Assembly (NCBI RefSeq): GCF_900540665.1
Contig: NZ_UQGV01000058.1
Location: forward strand, 1 to 16,817
Reading direction: 5' to 3'
DNA: 16,817 nt
Origin: an uncultured Catenibacterium sp.
Lineage (GTDB): Bacteria; Bacillota_I; Bacilli_A; Erysipelotrichales; Coprobacillaceae
The position numbers and the translations under genes are program-made. Below, piece after piece: positions 7,137 through 14,830 of the stretch. Within the stretch, counting starts at the first letter, position 1. Every line of letters begins with the position of its first letter. The notes beneath the pieces were generated by a model. The model did no database searches. It was given only the letters and a program-made list of their open reading frames with translations, and was not told the origin of the DNA.

Positions 7137-7165
7137 AGATAAGGCTTGCGCCTTATCTCTTTTTT
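7135..7165 (+). terminator. Strong rho-independent terminator after the Na/Pi gene
   Basis: AGAGATAAGGC (7135-7145) pairs perfectly over 11 bp with GCCTTATCTCT (7150-7160) across a TTGC loop, followed by a run of T residues (7160-7165). The stem includes the last two bases of the stop codon. Confidence 0.95.
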
Positions 7166-7174
7166 ATGTATAAT
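7146..7174 (+). promoter_or_regulatory. Promoter of the alaS T-box leader
   Basis: A perfect TATAAT lies at 7169-7174. At 17-bp spacing the -35 position is TTGCGC (7146-7151), a partial match made of the loop and first 3' stem bases of the preceding terminator. The transcript should begin near 7181, just before T-box stem I. Confidence 0.55.
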
Positions 7175-7185
7175 AGGTGCATAAT

Positions 7186-7389
7186 CGTTGAGAAAGACAA
7201 GTACTTCATAGAGGTCTTAAGAGAGAGAACGGGTGGTGCAAGTTCTTGGGTGTATGAAGGAAGGCTCCTTTCGAGAGTGATGTAAACATCAACGTATGAC
7301 TGCGTTAAAGTCATAAAGGGCATAGATAGTATCTATGAATAAGGATGGTACCGCGATTTAAGTCGTTCCTTTTAAGGAACGGCTTTTTT
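7186..7389 (+). promoter_or_regulatory. T-box riboswitch, alanine-specific (GCU specifier), controlling alaS
   Basis: The leader senses uncharged tRNA-Ala and allows alaS to be read when alanyl-tRNA is short. Stem I is visible: GAAAG (7192-7196) pairs with CTTTC (7267-7271), and CTTCATA (7204-7210) with TATGAAG (7253-7259). Between them lies the specifier loop, with AGTA on the 5' side and GAAG-GCT-C on the 3' side; GCT (7264-7266) is an Ala codon. The AG-rich bulge (7221-7226) and distal loop GGGTGGTGCAA (7231-7241) are present. The T-box core GGATGGTACCGCG is at 7343-7355; its TGGT complements the ACCA end of tRNA-Ala. The antiterminator (AAGGA 7341-7345 with TCCTT 7367-7371) competes with the terminator at 7361-7389. 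Confidence 0.95.
7361..7389 (+). terminator. Regulated terminator of the alaS T-box
   Basis: The stem pairs 7361-7370 with 7375-7384 (core CGTTCC with GGAACG, one G-U pair), followed by six T residues at 7384-7389. Its 5' arm overlaps the antiterminator half, as expected for a T-box switch. The alaS ribosome-binding site AGGAGG follows at 7394-7399. Confidence 0.93.
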
Positions 7390-7404
7390 ATTTAGGAGGA
7401 TATT

Positions 7405-10011
7405 ATGAAAAAGTTAACAGGTAATCAGACTCGTGCATTATTCCTTGAATATTTCAAGAAACAGGGACATATGGTTGAACCAAGTGCTTCATTGATTCCA
7501 CATGATGACCCAACATTATTATGGATCAATGCAGGTGTAGCTGCATTAAAGAAATACTTTGATGGTACAGAAAAACCAGCATGTCATCGTATCACAAATG
7601 CACAGAAATCTATTCGTACAAACGATATTGAAAACGTAGGGAAGACAGCACGTCACCATACATTCTTTGAAATGTTAGGTAACTTCTCTATTGGTGATTA
7701 TTTTAAAACAGAAGCAATTCATTTTGCATGGGAATTCTTAACAGGAGAAGAATGGCTTGCTTTTGATAAAGATAAATTATATATCACTGTTTATACAGAT
7801 GATGAAGATGCGTACAATGTATGGACTAAAGAATGTGGTGTAGATCCATCACATATCTTAAAGACTGCAGATAACTTCTGGGAAATCGGTGCAGGACCTG
7901 GTGGACCAGATAGTGAAATCTTCTACGACCGTGGAGAAAAATATGACCCAGATCATATTGGTGAAAGACTATTCTTTGAAGAAATGGAAAATGATCGTTA
8001 TGTAGAAATCTGGAACATTGTATTCTCACAGTTTGATTGTGATCCTACAATTGATCGTAAGGATTATAAAGAATTACCACATAAGAATATTGATACTGGT
8101 ATGGGTCTTGAAAGAATTACTTCAATCATCCAGGAAGGTGAAACAAACTTCGATACAGACTTGTTCTTACCTATCATTCATGCAACAGAAGAATTAGCTG
8201 ATGTAAAGTATGCAGAAGATAAGATGGCTTATAGAGTTATTGCCGATCATATCCGTACTGTTACATTCGCATTAAGTGATGGTGCTATGTTTGACCGTGC
8301 AGGACGTGGTTATGTATTAAGAAGAATTTTAAGAAGAGCTGTTCGTTATGGTAAGAACATCGGTATCGATAAGCCTTTCTTATATACTTTAGTAGATGTT
8401 GTAGTAGAAAATATGAAAGAGTTCTATGATTATCTTCCAGAAAAAGCAGAATTCGTCAAAGAGGCTGTTAAGAAGGAAGAAGTGGCATTCCATAAGACAT
8501 TATCTCAGGGTGAAAAGAAGATCAAAGATGTTATTGCACACTCTGATAATAAGATGATTGATGGTTCTACTGCTTTCATGTTATATGATACATATGGTTT
8601 CCCACTAGAATTAACTATTGAAATAGCTGAAGAATCTGGATTCAGCGTAGATAGCGAAGGATTCCAGGTAGAAATGAAAGCACAGCAGGATCGTGCACGT
8701 GCAGCACGTGGTGAAAGAGAATCAATGGCTTCTCAGAAGATTGATTTAATGGATTTCACTACACCTTCTACTTTTGTTTACAACACAGCACCTTGTAAGA
8801 CTACAGTCATTGGACTATTCAAGGATGGAGAAAAGGTTGAAGAATTAACTGATGAAGGTGAAATCATTGTTGAAACAACTAATTTCTATGCTGAAATGGG
8901 TGGCCAGTGTGCAGATACAGGTTCTGCTCATTCAGATCAGTTTGATGGGGAAGTAGTGAATGTATTAAAGGCACCTAATGGTCAGCACTTACATTATATT
9001 AAATTAACTAGCGGTATTGTACATGTAGGTGATACTGTAGAATTAACAGTAGATACAGCACGTCGTGCTTTAATTGAAAATAACCATACAGCCACTCACT
9101 TATTAGATGCAGCATTAAAGAATGTCTTAGGAGCACATGTTGGACAGGCTGGTTCATACTTAGATGAAAACAGATTACGTTTTGATTTCACTCATCCATC
9201 AAAGATGACTAAAGAAGAATTGACAGCTGTAGAAGATATGGTTAATGAATATATCTTCAAGGGTGTAGATGTAGATGTAAAAGAAATGCCTAAGGAAGAA
9301 GCAATCAATGCAGGTGCAACAGCTTTATTTGATGAAAAATATGGTGATGTTGTAAGAGTTGTACGTGTAGGTGACTTCTCAGTTGAATTATGTGGTGGTA
9401 CACATGTTTCTAATACTGCAAAGATTGGTTTATTCAAGATTGAAATGGAAACTTCAGTTGGTTCTGGTGTAAGAAGAATTGAAGCAGTGACTAATGTGAG
9501 AGCTTATAAAGCATTAAGAAAATCTGAAGAAACTTTAGAAGAAGTAGGTACTGTACTTAAGGCCAATGATTTGAATAAGATTGTAGAAAAAGCTGAAAGC
9601 ACTATGACTTCACTTAATGCAATGAAGAAAGAAATCGAAACATTAACTAGTAAGTTGAATGCATTAGAAGCAAAGAACCAGGCATCTCAGGTTGAAGAAG
9701 TCAATGGTGTGAAGTTCCTTTATACTCATGTAGAAAAGGATAATGCAGCTACTAAGCAGATGGCATTTGATTTTAGAGACCAGTTAGGTAGTGGTATTGT
9801 CGTAGTGACAAGCACTTATGAAGGAAAAAATTCATATTTTGTAGGTATTACTAAAGATCTTACAAGTACATATAAAGCAGGTGTATTAGTTAAAGCTATG
9901 AATGAAGTACTTGATGGCCGTGGCGGAGGAAAACCAGATTTCGCTCAGGGTGGTGCACCTACATTAGATAAGATTGATGAAGCAATCGCTGCTTTAAAAT
10001 CTAAATTGTAA
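7405..10011 (+). CDS. alaS: Alanyl-tRNA synthetase
   Basis: AlaRS charges tRNA-Ala with alanine in the cytoplasm and removes misattached Ser or Gly. The 868-residue length is normal. The N-terminal class II catalytic core has the motif-2 region RHHTFFEMLGNFSIGDYFK, and an editing domain follows with the metal site H561-x3-H565 (NHTATHLL) and C663-x3-H667 (CGGTH). A coiled-coil segment at about 705-755 leads to the C-terminal C-Ala domain, with the glycine-rich GRGGGKPDFAQGG near the end. The ATG follows an AGGAGG ribosome-binding site. Expression is controlled by the upstream T-box leader. No terminator follows, so some readthrough into ireB is possible. Confidence 0.98.
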   Translation: MKKLTGNQTRALFLEYFKKQGHMVEPSASLIPHDDPTLLWINAGVAALKKYFDGTEKPACHRITNAQKSIRTNDIENVGKTARHHTFFEMLGNFSIGDYFKTEAIHFAWEFLTGEEWLAFDKDKLYITVYTDDEDAYNVWTKECGVDPSHILKTADNFWEIGAGPGGPDSEIFYDRGEKYDPDHIGERLFFEEMENDRYVEIWNIVFSQFDCDPTIDRKDYKELPHKNIDTGMGLERITSIIQEGETNFDTDLFLPIIHATEELADVKYAEDKMAYRVIADHIRTVTFALSDGAMFDRAGRGYVLRRILRRAVRYGKNIGIDKPFLYTLVDVVVENMKEFYDYLPEKAEFVKEAVKKEEVAFHKTLSQGEKKIKDVIAHSDNKMIDGSTAFMLYDTYGFPLELTIEIAEESGFSVDSEGFQVEMKAQQDRARAARGERESMASQKIDLMDFTTPSTFVYNTAPCKTTVIGLFKDGEKVEELTDEGEIIVETTNFYAEMGGQCADTGSAHSDQFDGEVVNVLKAPNGQHLHYIKLTSGIVHVGDTVELTVDTARRALIENNHTATHLLDAALKNVLGAHVGQAGSYLDENRLRFDFTHPSKMTKEELTAVEDMVNEYIFKGVDVDVKEMPKEEAINAGATALFDEKYGDVVRVVRVGDFSVELCGGTHVSNTAKIGLFKIEMETSVGSGVRRIEAVTNVRAYKALRKSEETLEEVGTVLKANDLNKIVEKAESTMTSLNAMKKEIETLTSKLNALEAKNQASQVEEVNGVKFLYTHVEKDNAATKQMAFDFRDQLGSGIVVVTSTYEGKNSYFVGITKDLTSTYKAGVLVKAMNEVLDGRGGGKPDFAQGGAPTLDKIDEAIAALKSKL

Positions 10012-10044
10012 AAAAATTGAATTTCATCTTCGTTTATACTAAAA

Positions 10045-10064
10045 TATAATTTGTATAGGGAGGG
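10045..10064 (+). promoter_or_regulatory. Candidate promoter and ribosome-binding site of the ireB operon
   Basis: A TATAAT hexamer is at 10045-10050, but no good -35 is found at 16-18 bp spacing; TTGAAT at 10017-10022 is too far away. AGGGAGGG at 10057-10064 is a strong ribosome-binding site six bases before the ATG. The start could serve ireB-ruvX-DUF1292 independently of the alaS T-box. Confidence 0.4.
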
Positions 10065-10070
10065 TTCATT

Positions 10071-10328
10071 ATGGCACAAGATTATACACAGACAAGAGTA
10101 TTTAACTCAGAAGATCTCAAGCGAGAAGTAATTAGAAACAACTTAATGACAGTTGCTGAGGCTTTAGAAGAAAGAGGATATAATGCAGTTCACCAGATTG
10201 CTGGTTATCTGATCTCTAATGATCCTGCTTATATTTCAAGTCATAAGAGTGCAAGATCTATTATTCAGCAGGCTGATCGTGATGAAATTATTGAAGAACT
10301 TGTAAAGTTTTATTTGGAGTCTAAATAG
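10071..10328 (+). CDS. ireB: IreB-family regulatory phosphoprotein (YrzL/UPF0297)
   Basis: This 85-residue protein belongs to the IreB family (formerly DUF965, B. subtilis YrzL). In Enterococcus faecalis, IreB is a substrate of the PASTA-domain Ser/Thr kinase IreK and dampens cephalosporin resistance, linking it to cell-wall control. The conserved pattern is seen throughout: TRVF near the N-terminus, then VAEALEERGYNAVHQIAGYLISNDPAYI and SARSIIQQADRDEIIEELVKFYL. N-terminal threonines at 6 and 8 are in the region phosphorylated in the E. faecalis protein. It overlaps ruvX by one base (TAGTG). The order alaS-ireB-ruvX-DUF1292 is widely conserved in Firmicutes. The function is transferred from E. 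faecalis and not shown here. Confidence 0.93.
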   Translation: MAQDYTQTRVFNSEDLKREVIRNNLMTVAEALEERGYNAVHQIAGYLISNDPAYISSHKSARSIIQQADRDEIIEELVKFYLESK

Positions 10329-10750
10329 TGGAAAAGATTTTAGGACTAGATTTAGGTTCACGTACTTGCGGTATTGCGATAAGTGATACATTAGGAATGC
10401 TTGCACATGGTGTAGAAACTTATCATTTCAGCGAAAACGCTTATAAGAAATGTGCTTATCATATCAAGAATATCGTAGAAGAGAATAATATTCATACAAT
10501 TGTTTTAGGATTACCTAAGCATATGAATGGTGATCTTGGTGAACGTGCACAGATTTCTATTGATTTTAAAGAACGTTTAGAGAAGATGATGGATGTTGAA
10601 GTTATTCTTGAAGATGAAAGATTAACTACTGTTATAGCGACAAATAATCTGATTTTTGGTGATGTTTCTAGAAAGAAACGTAAACAGGTTGTTGATAAGA
10701 TGGCAGCAGTTGAAATTCTTCAGGGCTATCTTGATAAGATAAGGAGATAA
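10328..10750 (+). CDS. ruvX: RuvX/YqgF-family nuclease (putative pre-16S rRNA nuclease)
   Basis: This 140-residue RNase H-like protein belongs to the YqgF/RuvX family, essential in E. coli, where it has been linked to maturation of the 16S rRNA 5' end; a Holliday-junction resolvase role was proposed earlier from fold similarity. Acidic catalytic positions are visible: Asp8 in GLDLGSRT, the EDER segment at 95-98, and Asp123 in KQVVDKMAA. The family GLP-x4-G motif is at 61-68. The start is a GTG at 10328 that shares a base with the ireB stop (TAGTG), with GGAG at 10316-10319. The downstream DUF1292 gene begins three bases after the stop codon. Confidence 0.93.
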   Translation: MEKILGLDLGSRTCGIAISDTLGMLAHGVETYHFSENAYKKCAYHIKNIVEENNIHTIVLGLPKHMNGDLGERAQISIDFKERLEKMMDVEVILEDERLTTVIATNNLIFGDVSRKKRKQVVDKMAAVEILQGYLDKIRR

Positions 10751-10753
10751 GCA

Positions 10754-11077
10754 ATGAACGACAATAAAATTGTGATTACTGATAATAATGGGGAAGAAAA
10801 CGTATTTGAAATTCTTTTCACTTATGAGGATGAAGAGAACGGAAATAAATATGTCATGTATTATAGTGAAGACGATGATGAGCAGATTTTTGCATCTCGT
10901 TATGATGATGACAATCATTTATACGATATTGAAGATCCAGCTGAATGGGAGCGTCTAGAAGAAGTTCTAGAAGACTTCAATATGCATGATGAAGAAGCAA
11001 CAGATGATAAATGTGATGGCTGCGTATGCGAAGATGGGGACTGCGTCACAGATTGTTCTGAATGTGATAAGAACTAG
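10754..11077 (+). CDS. DUF1292 protein (YrzB-like) with a six-cysteine tail
   Basis: This 107-residue acidic protein belongs to the DUF1292 family (B. subtilis YrzB), whose function is unknown. Residues 1-76 carry the family core: NKIVITDNNGEENVFEILFT, NKYVMYY, and a C-terminal EWERLEEVLEDF helix. After that comes a short tail with six cysteines, C87-x2-C90-x-C92-x4-C97-x3-C101-x2-C104, interleaved with Asp and Glu, which could bind a metal ion. B. subtilis YrzB, as I remember it, lacks such a tail. The ATG at 10754 follows AAGGAG at 10740-10745, within the end of ruvX. The stop codon lies inside the 5' arm of a hairpin. Confidence 0.88.
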   Translation: MNDNKIVITDNNGEENVFEILFTYEDEENGNKYVMYYSEDDDEQIFASRYDDDNHLYDIEDPAEWERLEEVLEDFNMHDEEATDDKCDGCVCEDGDCVTDCSECDKN

Positions 11078-11099
11078 GTAACAACCGTTACCTAGTTTT
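11073..11099 (+). terminator. Hairpin after DUF1292, weak terminator or attenuator
   Basis: ACTAGGTAAC (11073-11082) pairs perfectly over 10 bp with GTTACCTAGT (11087-11096) around an AACC loop. The T run is only four bases (11096-11099) and then breaks. No promoter fits between it and the next ATG 16 bases later, so partial readthrough into the lactonase gene is likely. Confidence 0.65.
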
Positions 11100-11114
11100 A
11101 GTAAGGAGATTATT

Positions 11115-12206
11115 ATGGGACTTTTTAATAAAACAAAAACAGTAGATATTTTCTTTGTAGGCAGTGAAGGAACAGACCTTGATCGTGGTATCTATGCATT
11201 CTATTTTAATGTAGATAACGGAGAAATCATTAAGAAATCTTTCGTTAAGTCTCTTGCCAGCCCTCTTGCAATGAATAGAAATGGACGTTTTATGTACTTG
11301 ACTTACCGTAATGGGACAGGACGCGCTCAGGATGGTGGGATCTGGCAGTATGCCTGCATGGAACTTCAGCTAGGACTTGCAGCAAGAATTGGTAATGAAG
11401 GACGTACATATATCCAGACTGTTTTAAATAAAGATCGTAATTATGCCTATGCAATTGATTATTATAATGGTGAAGTAGTCACTGTACCAATTAAGACTTC
11501 TAAAATCATTAGAGTATCAAAAACAGTAAAACTAGATGGTCATAGTATTGATCCAGTAAAACAGACTGAATCTCATCCTACATCTATGACATTCACTCCA
11601 GATAATACTAAACTTGTTGTCACTGATTTAGGTGGCGATGAAGTGATCTTCTTTACTGAAGGTGAAAAGGGTGAATTAATCAAGGATGAAGAATTATCAT
11701 TCAAGCTTACTCCTGGCAGTGGTCCATTGAAGCTTGTTTATTCTAAGAACCGTAAATTTGCATATATCTTGAATTCAATTTCAAGTACAATTGCTTGTTA
11801 TAGTGTAAAGCATAACAAGTTTACTCTAGTTGATGAAGTGATGACTTATTCTAGAGATGAATATGATGGTGTGAATACACCTATGGATATGGTTATTACT
11901 GAAAATGGACATTTCATCTTTGTAATTAATAAAGGTGATGATACACTTGTTGCCTTTGAAAGAGACGCAAAAACAGGAAAACTTACAAGAGTGGACTGTA
12001 TGGAAACAGATGAAGGACCTAAATCTTTACTCTTATTTAGAGATAAGTACCTGCTTGTTGCATGTAAACAGGGTGGATCACTTGAAAGCTTTGAAATTAA
12101 AGAAGATGAAAAACGTGCTGTTCTATATGAAACACATCATCAATTCACTATCCATGCCCCAGTATGTATGGAAAAAGGAGCAGAAAACTTACGTGTAGTA
12201 AAATAA
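11115..12206 (+). CDS. Lactonase-family seven-bladed beta-propeller protein
   Basis: This 363-residue cytoplasmic protein resembles the 6-phosphogluconolactonase-type beta-propeller family (PF10282). Recurrent blade motifs are visible: GIYAFYFNVDNGEI, SPLAMNRNGRFMYLTYRN, HPTSMTFTPDNTKLVVTDLGGDEV, GPLKLVYSKNRKFAYILN, TPMDMVITENGHFIFVINKGDDTLVAFERDAKTGKL and GPKSLLLFRDKYLLVACKQ. There is no signal peptide. Hydrolysis of 6-phosphogluconolactone is possible, but many relatives are uncharacterised and no other pentose-phosphate gene is near, so the substrate is unknown. AAGGAG (11103-11108) precedes the ATG by six bases. It interrupts the order DUF1292-mltG known from B. subtilis and has its own terminator. 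Confidence 0.8.
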   Translation: MGLFNKTKTVDIFFVGSEGTDLDRGIYAFYFNVDNGEIIKKSFVKSLASPLAMNRNGRFMYLTYRNGTGRAQDGGIWQYACMELQLGLAARIGNEGRTYIQTVLNKDRNYAYAIDYYNGEVVTVPIKTSKIIRVSKTVKLDGHSIDPVKQTESHPTSMTFTPDNTKLVVTDLGGDEVIFFTEGEKGELIKDEELSFKLTPGSGPLKLVYSKNRKFAYILNSISSTIACYSVKHNKFTLVDEVMTYSRDEYDGVNTPMDMVITENGHFIFVINKGDDTLVAFERDAKTGKLTRVDCMETDEGPKSLLLFRDKYLLVACKQGGSLESFEIKEDEKRAVLYETHHQFTIHAPVCMEKGAENLRVVK

Positions 12207-12229
12207 GGCATTTTCATGCCTTTTTTTTT
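12205..12229 (+). terminator. Rho-independent terminator after the lactonase gene
   Basis: AAGGCAT (12205-12211) pairs with ATGCCTT (12216-12222) around a TTTC loop, and nine T residues follow (12221-12229). The stem includes the last two bases of the stop codon. Confidence 0.93.
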
Positions 12230-12259
12230 ATGGCAATTATCGGCTTAATTCTATATAAT
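12230..12259 (+). promoter_or_regulatory. Promoter of the mltG-trmR-trhP1-trhP2-udk operon
   Basis: TATAAT at 12254-12259 is a perfect -10. ATGGCA at 12230-12235, with 18-bp spacing, matches four of six -35 bases and begins directly after the T run of the terminator. AAGGAG at 12269-12274 precedes the mltG ATG by nine bases. The five genes that follow are tightly packed with no terminator among them. Confidence 0.6.
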
Positions 12260-12283
12260 GGTTAAGGAAAAGGAGATGTAAGT

Positions 12284-13315
12284 ATGAAAAAGAAAATCAT
12301 AGCGGCAGTCCTTGTAGTTGTATTATTAATTGGAGGAACAGGCTTATTTTATATAAGTGGTACAGGACATGTCTCTTCTAAAAGTGAAGTCGTACATGTG
12401 ACTGTAAAAAAGGGTGAGAATGCCTATACAGTATTAAATACATTAAAATCAAAAGGTTTAGTAAAAAATACATTAGCAGCGAAGGTTTATTTAAAACTTC
12501 ATAAACCGTCTGTTGTTTCTCAGACTTACAATTTGAATAAGAATATGTCACTTTCAAAGATGTATGACATCATGTCAAAGATGAACAGTCCTTATGTTGT
12601 GAAATCTTCCTTGACTATTCCTGAAGGAATCACTATTCCTCAGGTGGCTAAAAAAGTTGCAAATGTAACTGGTAAAACAGAACAGGAAGTATTAGATAAA
12701 TGGGCTGATCAGTCTTATTTAAAGCAGTTAATTTCTAAATATTGGTTCTTAAGTGATGATATTCTTCAAAAGGGCATTCATTATCCATTAGAAGGTTATC
12801 TCTATCCAGAAACATATGTACTTTATGGTGAATCTACAACTATTGAAAAGGTCACAGAAGAAATGCTGGATTATATGGATCAACAATTAACACCTTATAA
12901 GGATTCAATGACTAAGCTTGGTTATACACCTCATCAATTCTTAACATTATGCTCAGTCGTAGAAAGAGAATCTTTATTTGATAAAGACCGTCCAGCCATT
13001 GCGGGCGTATTTATCAATCGTTTAAAGATAGGTATGAGATTACAGTCAGATATTACTGTCAACTATGCATTAAATAGAACAGGTGTCAAAGTCTCTACAA
13101 AGATGACTAAGATTGATTCTCCTTATAATACATATAAATATGCAGGGCTTCCTATTGGTCCTATTGCATGTGTTCCACAAAAGACAATGGATGCAGTCGC
13201 AAACTATACACCATCTGATTATTTATTCTTCTTTGCGAAGAAAGATGGGACTGTCATCTATTCAAAGAAATATGAAGAACATCAAAAAGCAGTGAAGGAG
13301 AATAAGTGGTATTAA
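12284..13315 (+). CDS. mltG: Endolytic murein transglycosylase MltG
   Basis: MltG is a membrane-anchored lytic transglycosylase that cuts new peptidoglycan strands and is thought to end glycan-chain growth. The 343 residues begin with a lysine-rich start and a single membrane helix at about 4-26, followed by an extracellular region with a LysM-like portion (VKKGENAYTVLNTLKSKGLV). The YceG catalytic domain carries SVVERES, where Glu227 matches the catalytic Glu of E. coli MltG, then AGVFINRLKIGMRLQSD and SPYNTYKYAGLPIGPI. Length fits the family. The stop codon shares a base with the trmR ATG. It leads an operon that matches the B. subtilis yrrL-yrrM-yrrN-yrrO-udk order. Confidence 0.95.
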   Translation: MKKKIIAAVLVVVLLIGGTGLFYISGTGHVSSKSEVVHVTVKKGENAYTVLNTLKSKGLVKNTLAAKVYLKLHKPSVVSQTYNLNKNMSLSKMYDIMSKMNSPYVVKSSLTIPEGITIPQVAKKVANVTGKTEQEVLDKWADQSYLKQLISKYWFLSDDILQKGIHYPLEGYLYPETYVLYGESTTIEKVTEEMLDYMDQQLTPYKDSMTKLGYTPHQFLTLCSVVERESLFDKDRPAIAGVFINRLKIGMRLQSDITVNYALNRTGVKVSTKMTKIDSPYNTYKYAGLPIGPIACVPQKTMDAVANYTPSDYLFFFAKKDGTVIYSKKYEEHQKAVKENKWY

Positions 13316-13908
13316 TGAAATCATTTTATGAATTAGAAGAATATGCACTTGTGAAAGATGTGCCTATTATGCAGAAGGAAGGTATTGAATACCTTATTGA
13401 TGAATTAAATAAGAGAAATGCGGAGTCTGTATTAGAGATTGGAAGTGCCATTGGGTATTCATCTTTAATGATGGTAACTCATGTCAAAGGTCTTCATGTA
13501 GATACAATTGAAAGAGATGATACACGTTATCAGGAAGCAGTTGTAAATATTAAGGATTTCCATCAGGAAGACAACATCACAATCTATCATGAAGATGCAT
13601 TAGAGTTTGATGATACATTGTTGAATCATGCTCCTTATGATTGTCTATTTATTGATGCGGCTAAAGCGCAATATCAGCGTTTCTTTGAAAAATATGTCCC
13701 TTATTTAAAGGAAGATGGATTTGTGTTAGTGGATAATCTTGATTTCCATGGCATGATTTTTGATATACCAAATATTAAGAATAGAAACACACGTGCTCTT
13801 GTAAGAAAGATCAAACGTTTTAAAGACTGGATCTTCTCTAATGAAGAGTATGATGCACATTATGTGCAGGTAGGTGATGGTCTATGTATCATTACTAGAA
13901 AGGATTAA
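13315..13908 (+). CDS. trmR: tRNA 5-hydroxyuridine O-methyltransferase TrmR
   Basis: This SAM-dependent O-methyltransferase (197 residues) matches B. subtilis YrrM/TrmR, which methylates 5-hydroxyuridine at tRNA position 34 to 5-methoxyuridine. The SAM-binding loop LEIGSAIGYS is at about 40-49. The acidic motif FIDAAKAQYQRFF and VLVDNL further on are typical of this metal-dependent methyltransferase family. The adjacent trhP1 and trhP2 genes, which make the hydroxyl substrate, strongly support the call. The ATG at 13315 overlaps the mltG stop as TAATG. An in-frame GTG at 13306 is a real alternative start: AAGGAG at 13295-13300 lies 5 bases before it but 14 bases before the ATG. The gene ends one base before trhP1. 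Confidence 0.9.
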   Translation: MKSFYELEEYALVKDVPIMQKEGIEYLIDELNKRNAESVLEIGSAIGYSSLMMVTHVKGLHVDTIERDDTRYQEAVVNIKDFHQEDNITIYHEDALEFDDTLLNHAPYDCLFIDAAKAQYQRFFEKYVPYLKEDGFVLVDNLDFHGMIFDIPNIKNRNTRALVRKIKRFKDWIFSNEEYDAHYVQVGDGLCIITRKD

Positions 13909-13909
13909 A

Positions 13910-14830
13910 ATGAAAATCGCAATTAATTTAAATAATCGTGGATATCTTTATGATTATGTTGATATGGGTGTTTCTTTGATTATGGCTGGATCAGACTATA
14001 GTGTTTTGACACCAGTGAAGTTTTCTATTGAAGAATTGAAAGAAATTAAAGAACAGGCTAAAGAACTTTATGTTTATGTAAATGCTATGTATGACGAACA
14101 TGATCTAGAAGGCTTAGAAAAGCATATTGATGCGTTACATGAGATTGGAATCAATGGATTGATTTTCCAGGATTTTGGTGTATTACGTATGGTGAATCAA
14201 AAGGGTTATGATTTCAAGATGATTTATCACCCTTTAACTCTTAATACCAATTCAAGTACATTGAATACTTTATCTCATTATGGTATTTCTGGTGCTTTTG
14301 TTTCTAAAGAAATATCTTTAAAGGAACAGCTGGAAATCCGTAAGAATTGTGATATGCCATTATTTGTATTAGGCCATGGTGTACAGTATATGATGATGAG
14401 TAAGAGACATTTGATTTCTAACTATGAATCAGCAAGCAATACTACTTTAGACCATAATAAAGATGCTCTTACAATCAATCCACGTGGACAGGATTTCCCA
14501 TGTCATATATATGAAACAAGCCGTGGAACGGCTGTGTTCAGTAAATCTAGACTATATACATTGGACTTATTCAATACACTAAAGGACTTTGACTACCTTT
14601 ATATTGAAACAATGTTTATGGATTCAAGAGAAGCAGTAGAAGTCACTAGTATGTATTGTGATTGTCTTAAAGCCCTAGAAAGAGGTACATATGATAAAGA
14701 AGTGAAGGAATATCTTCCTTTATTAAGAAAGATATCAAAACCTCTTGATCGTGGTTTTCTATATGATGATACAATTTATCGTCTTGAAGATGTAAAGAGG
14801 AGGGATCTAGAAGATGCAGCCAATAAGTAA
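13910..14830 (+). CDS. trhP1: tRNA hydroxylation protein TrhP1 (peptidase U32 family)
   Basis: This 306-residue U32-family protein matches B. subtilis YrrN/TrhP1, which works with TrhP2 in prephenate-dependent hydroxylation of U34 in tRNA. The family barrel is seen in YVYVNAMYDEHDLEGLEKHIDALHEIGINGLIFQDFGVLRM. The segment PLFVLGHGVQYMMMSKRHLISNY lines up with the U32 signature of TrhP2, but the cysteines of that signature are replaced. It is therefore unlikely to hold the iron-sulfur cluster alone, fitting a role as partner of TrhP2. I chose the ATG at 13910 over the in-frame upstream start at 13874 because AAAGGA (13899-13904) precedes it and the longer form overlaps trmR. The gene overlaps trhP2 by 17 bases. 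Confidence 0.88.
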   Translation: MKIAINLNNRGYLYDYVDMGVSLIMAGSDYSVLTPVKFSIEELKEIKEQAKELYVYVNAMYDEHDLEGLEKHIDALHEIGINGLIFQDFGVLRMVNQKGYDFKMIYHPLTLNTNSSTLNTLSHYGISGAFVSKEISLKEQLEIRKNCDMPLFVLGHGVQYMMMSKRHLISNYESASNTTLDHNKDALTINPRGQDFPCHIYETSRGTAVFSKSRLYTLDLFNTLKDFDYLYIETMFMDSREAVEVTSMYCDCLKALERGTYDKEVKEYLPLLRKISKPLDRGFLYDDTIYRLEDVKRRDLEDAANK

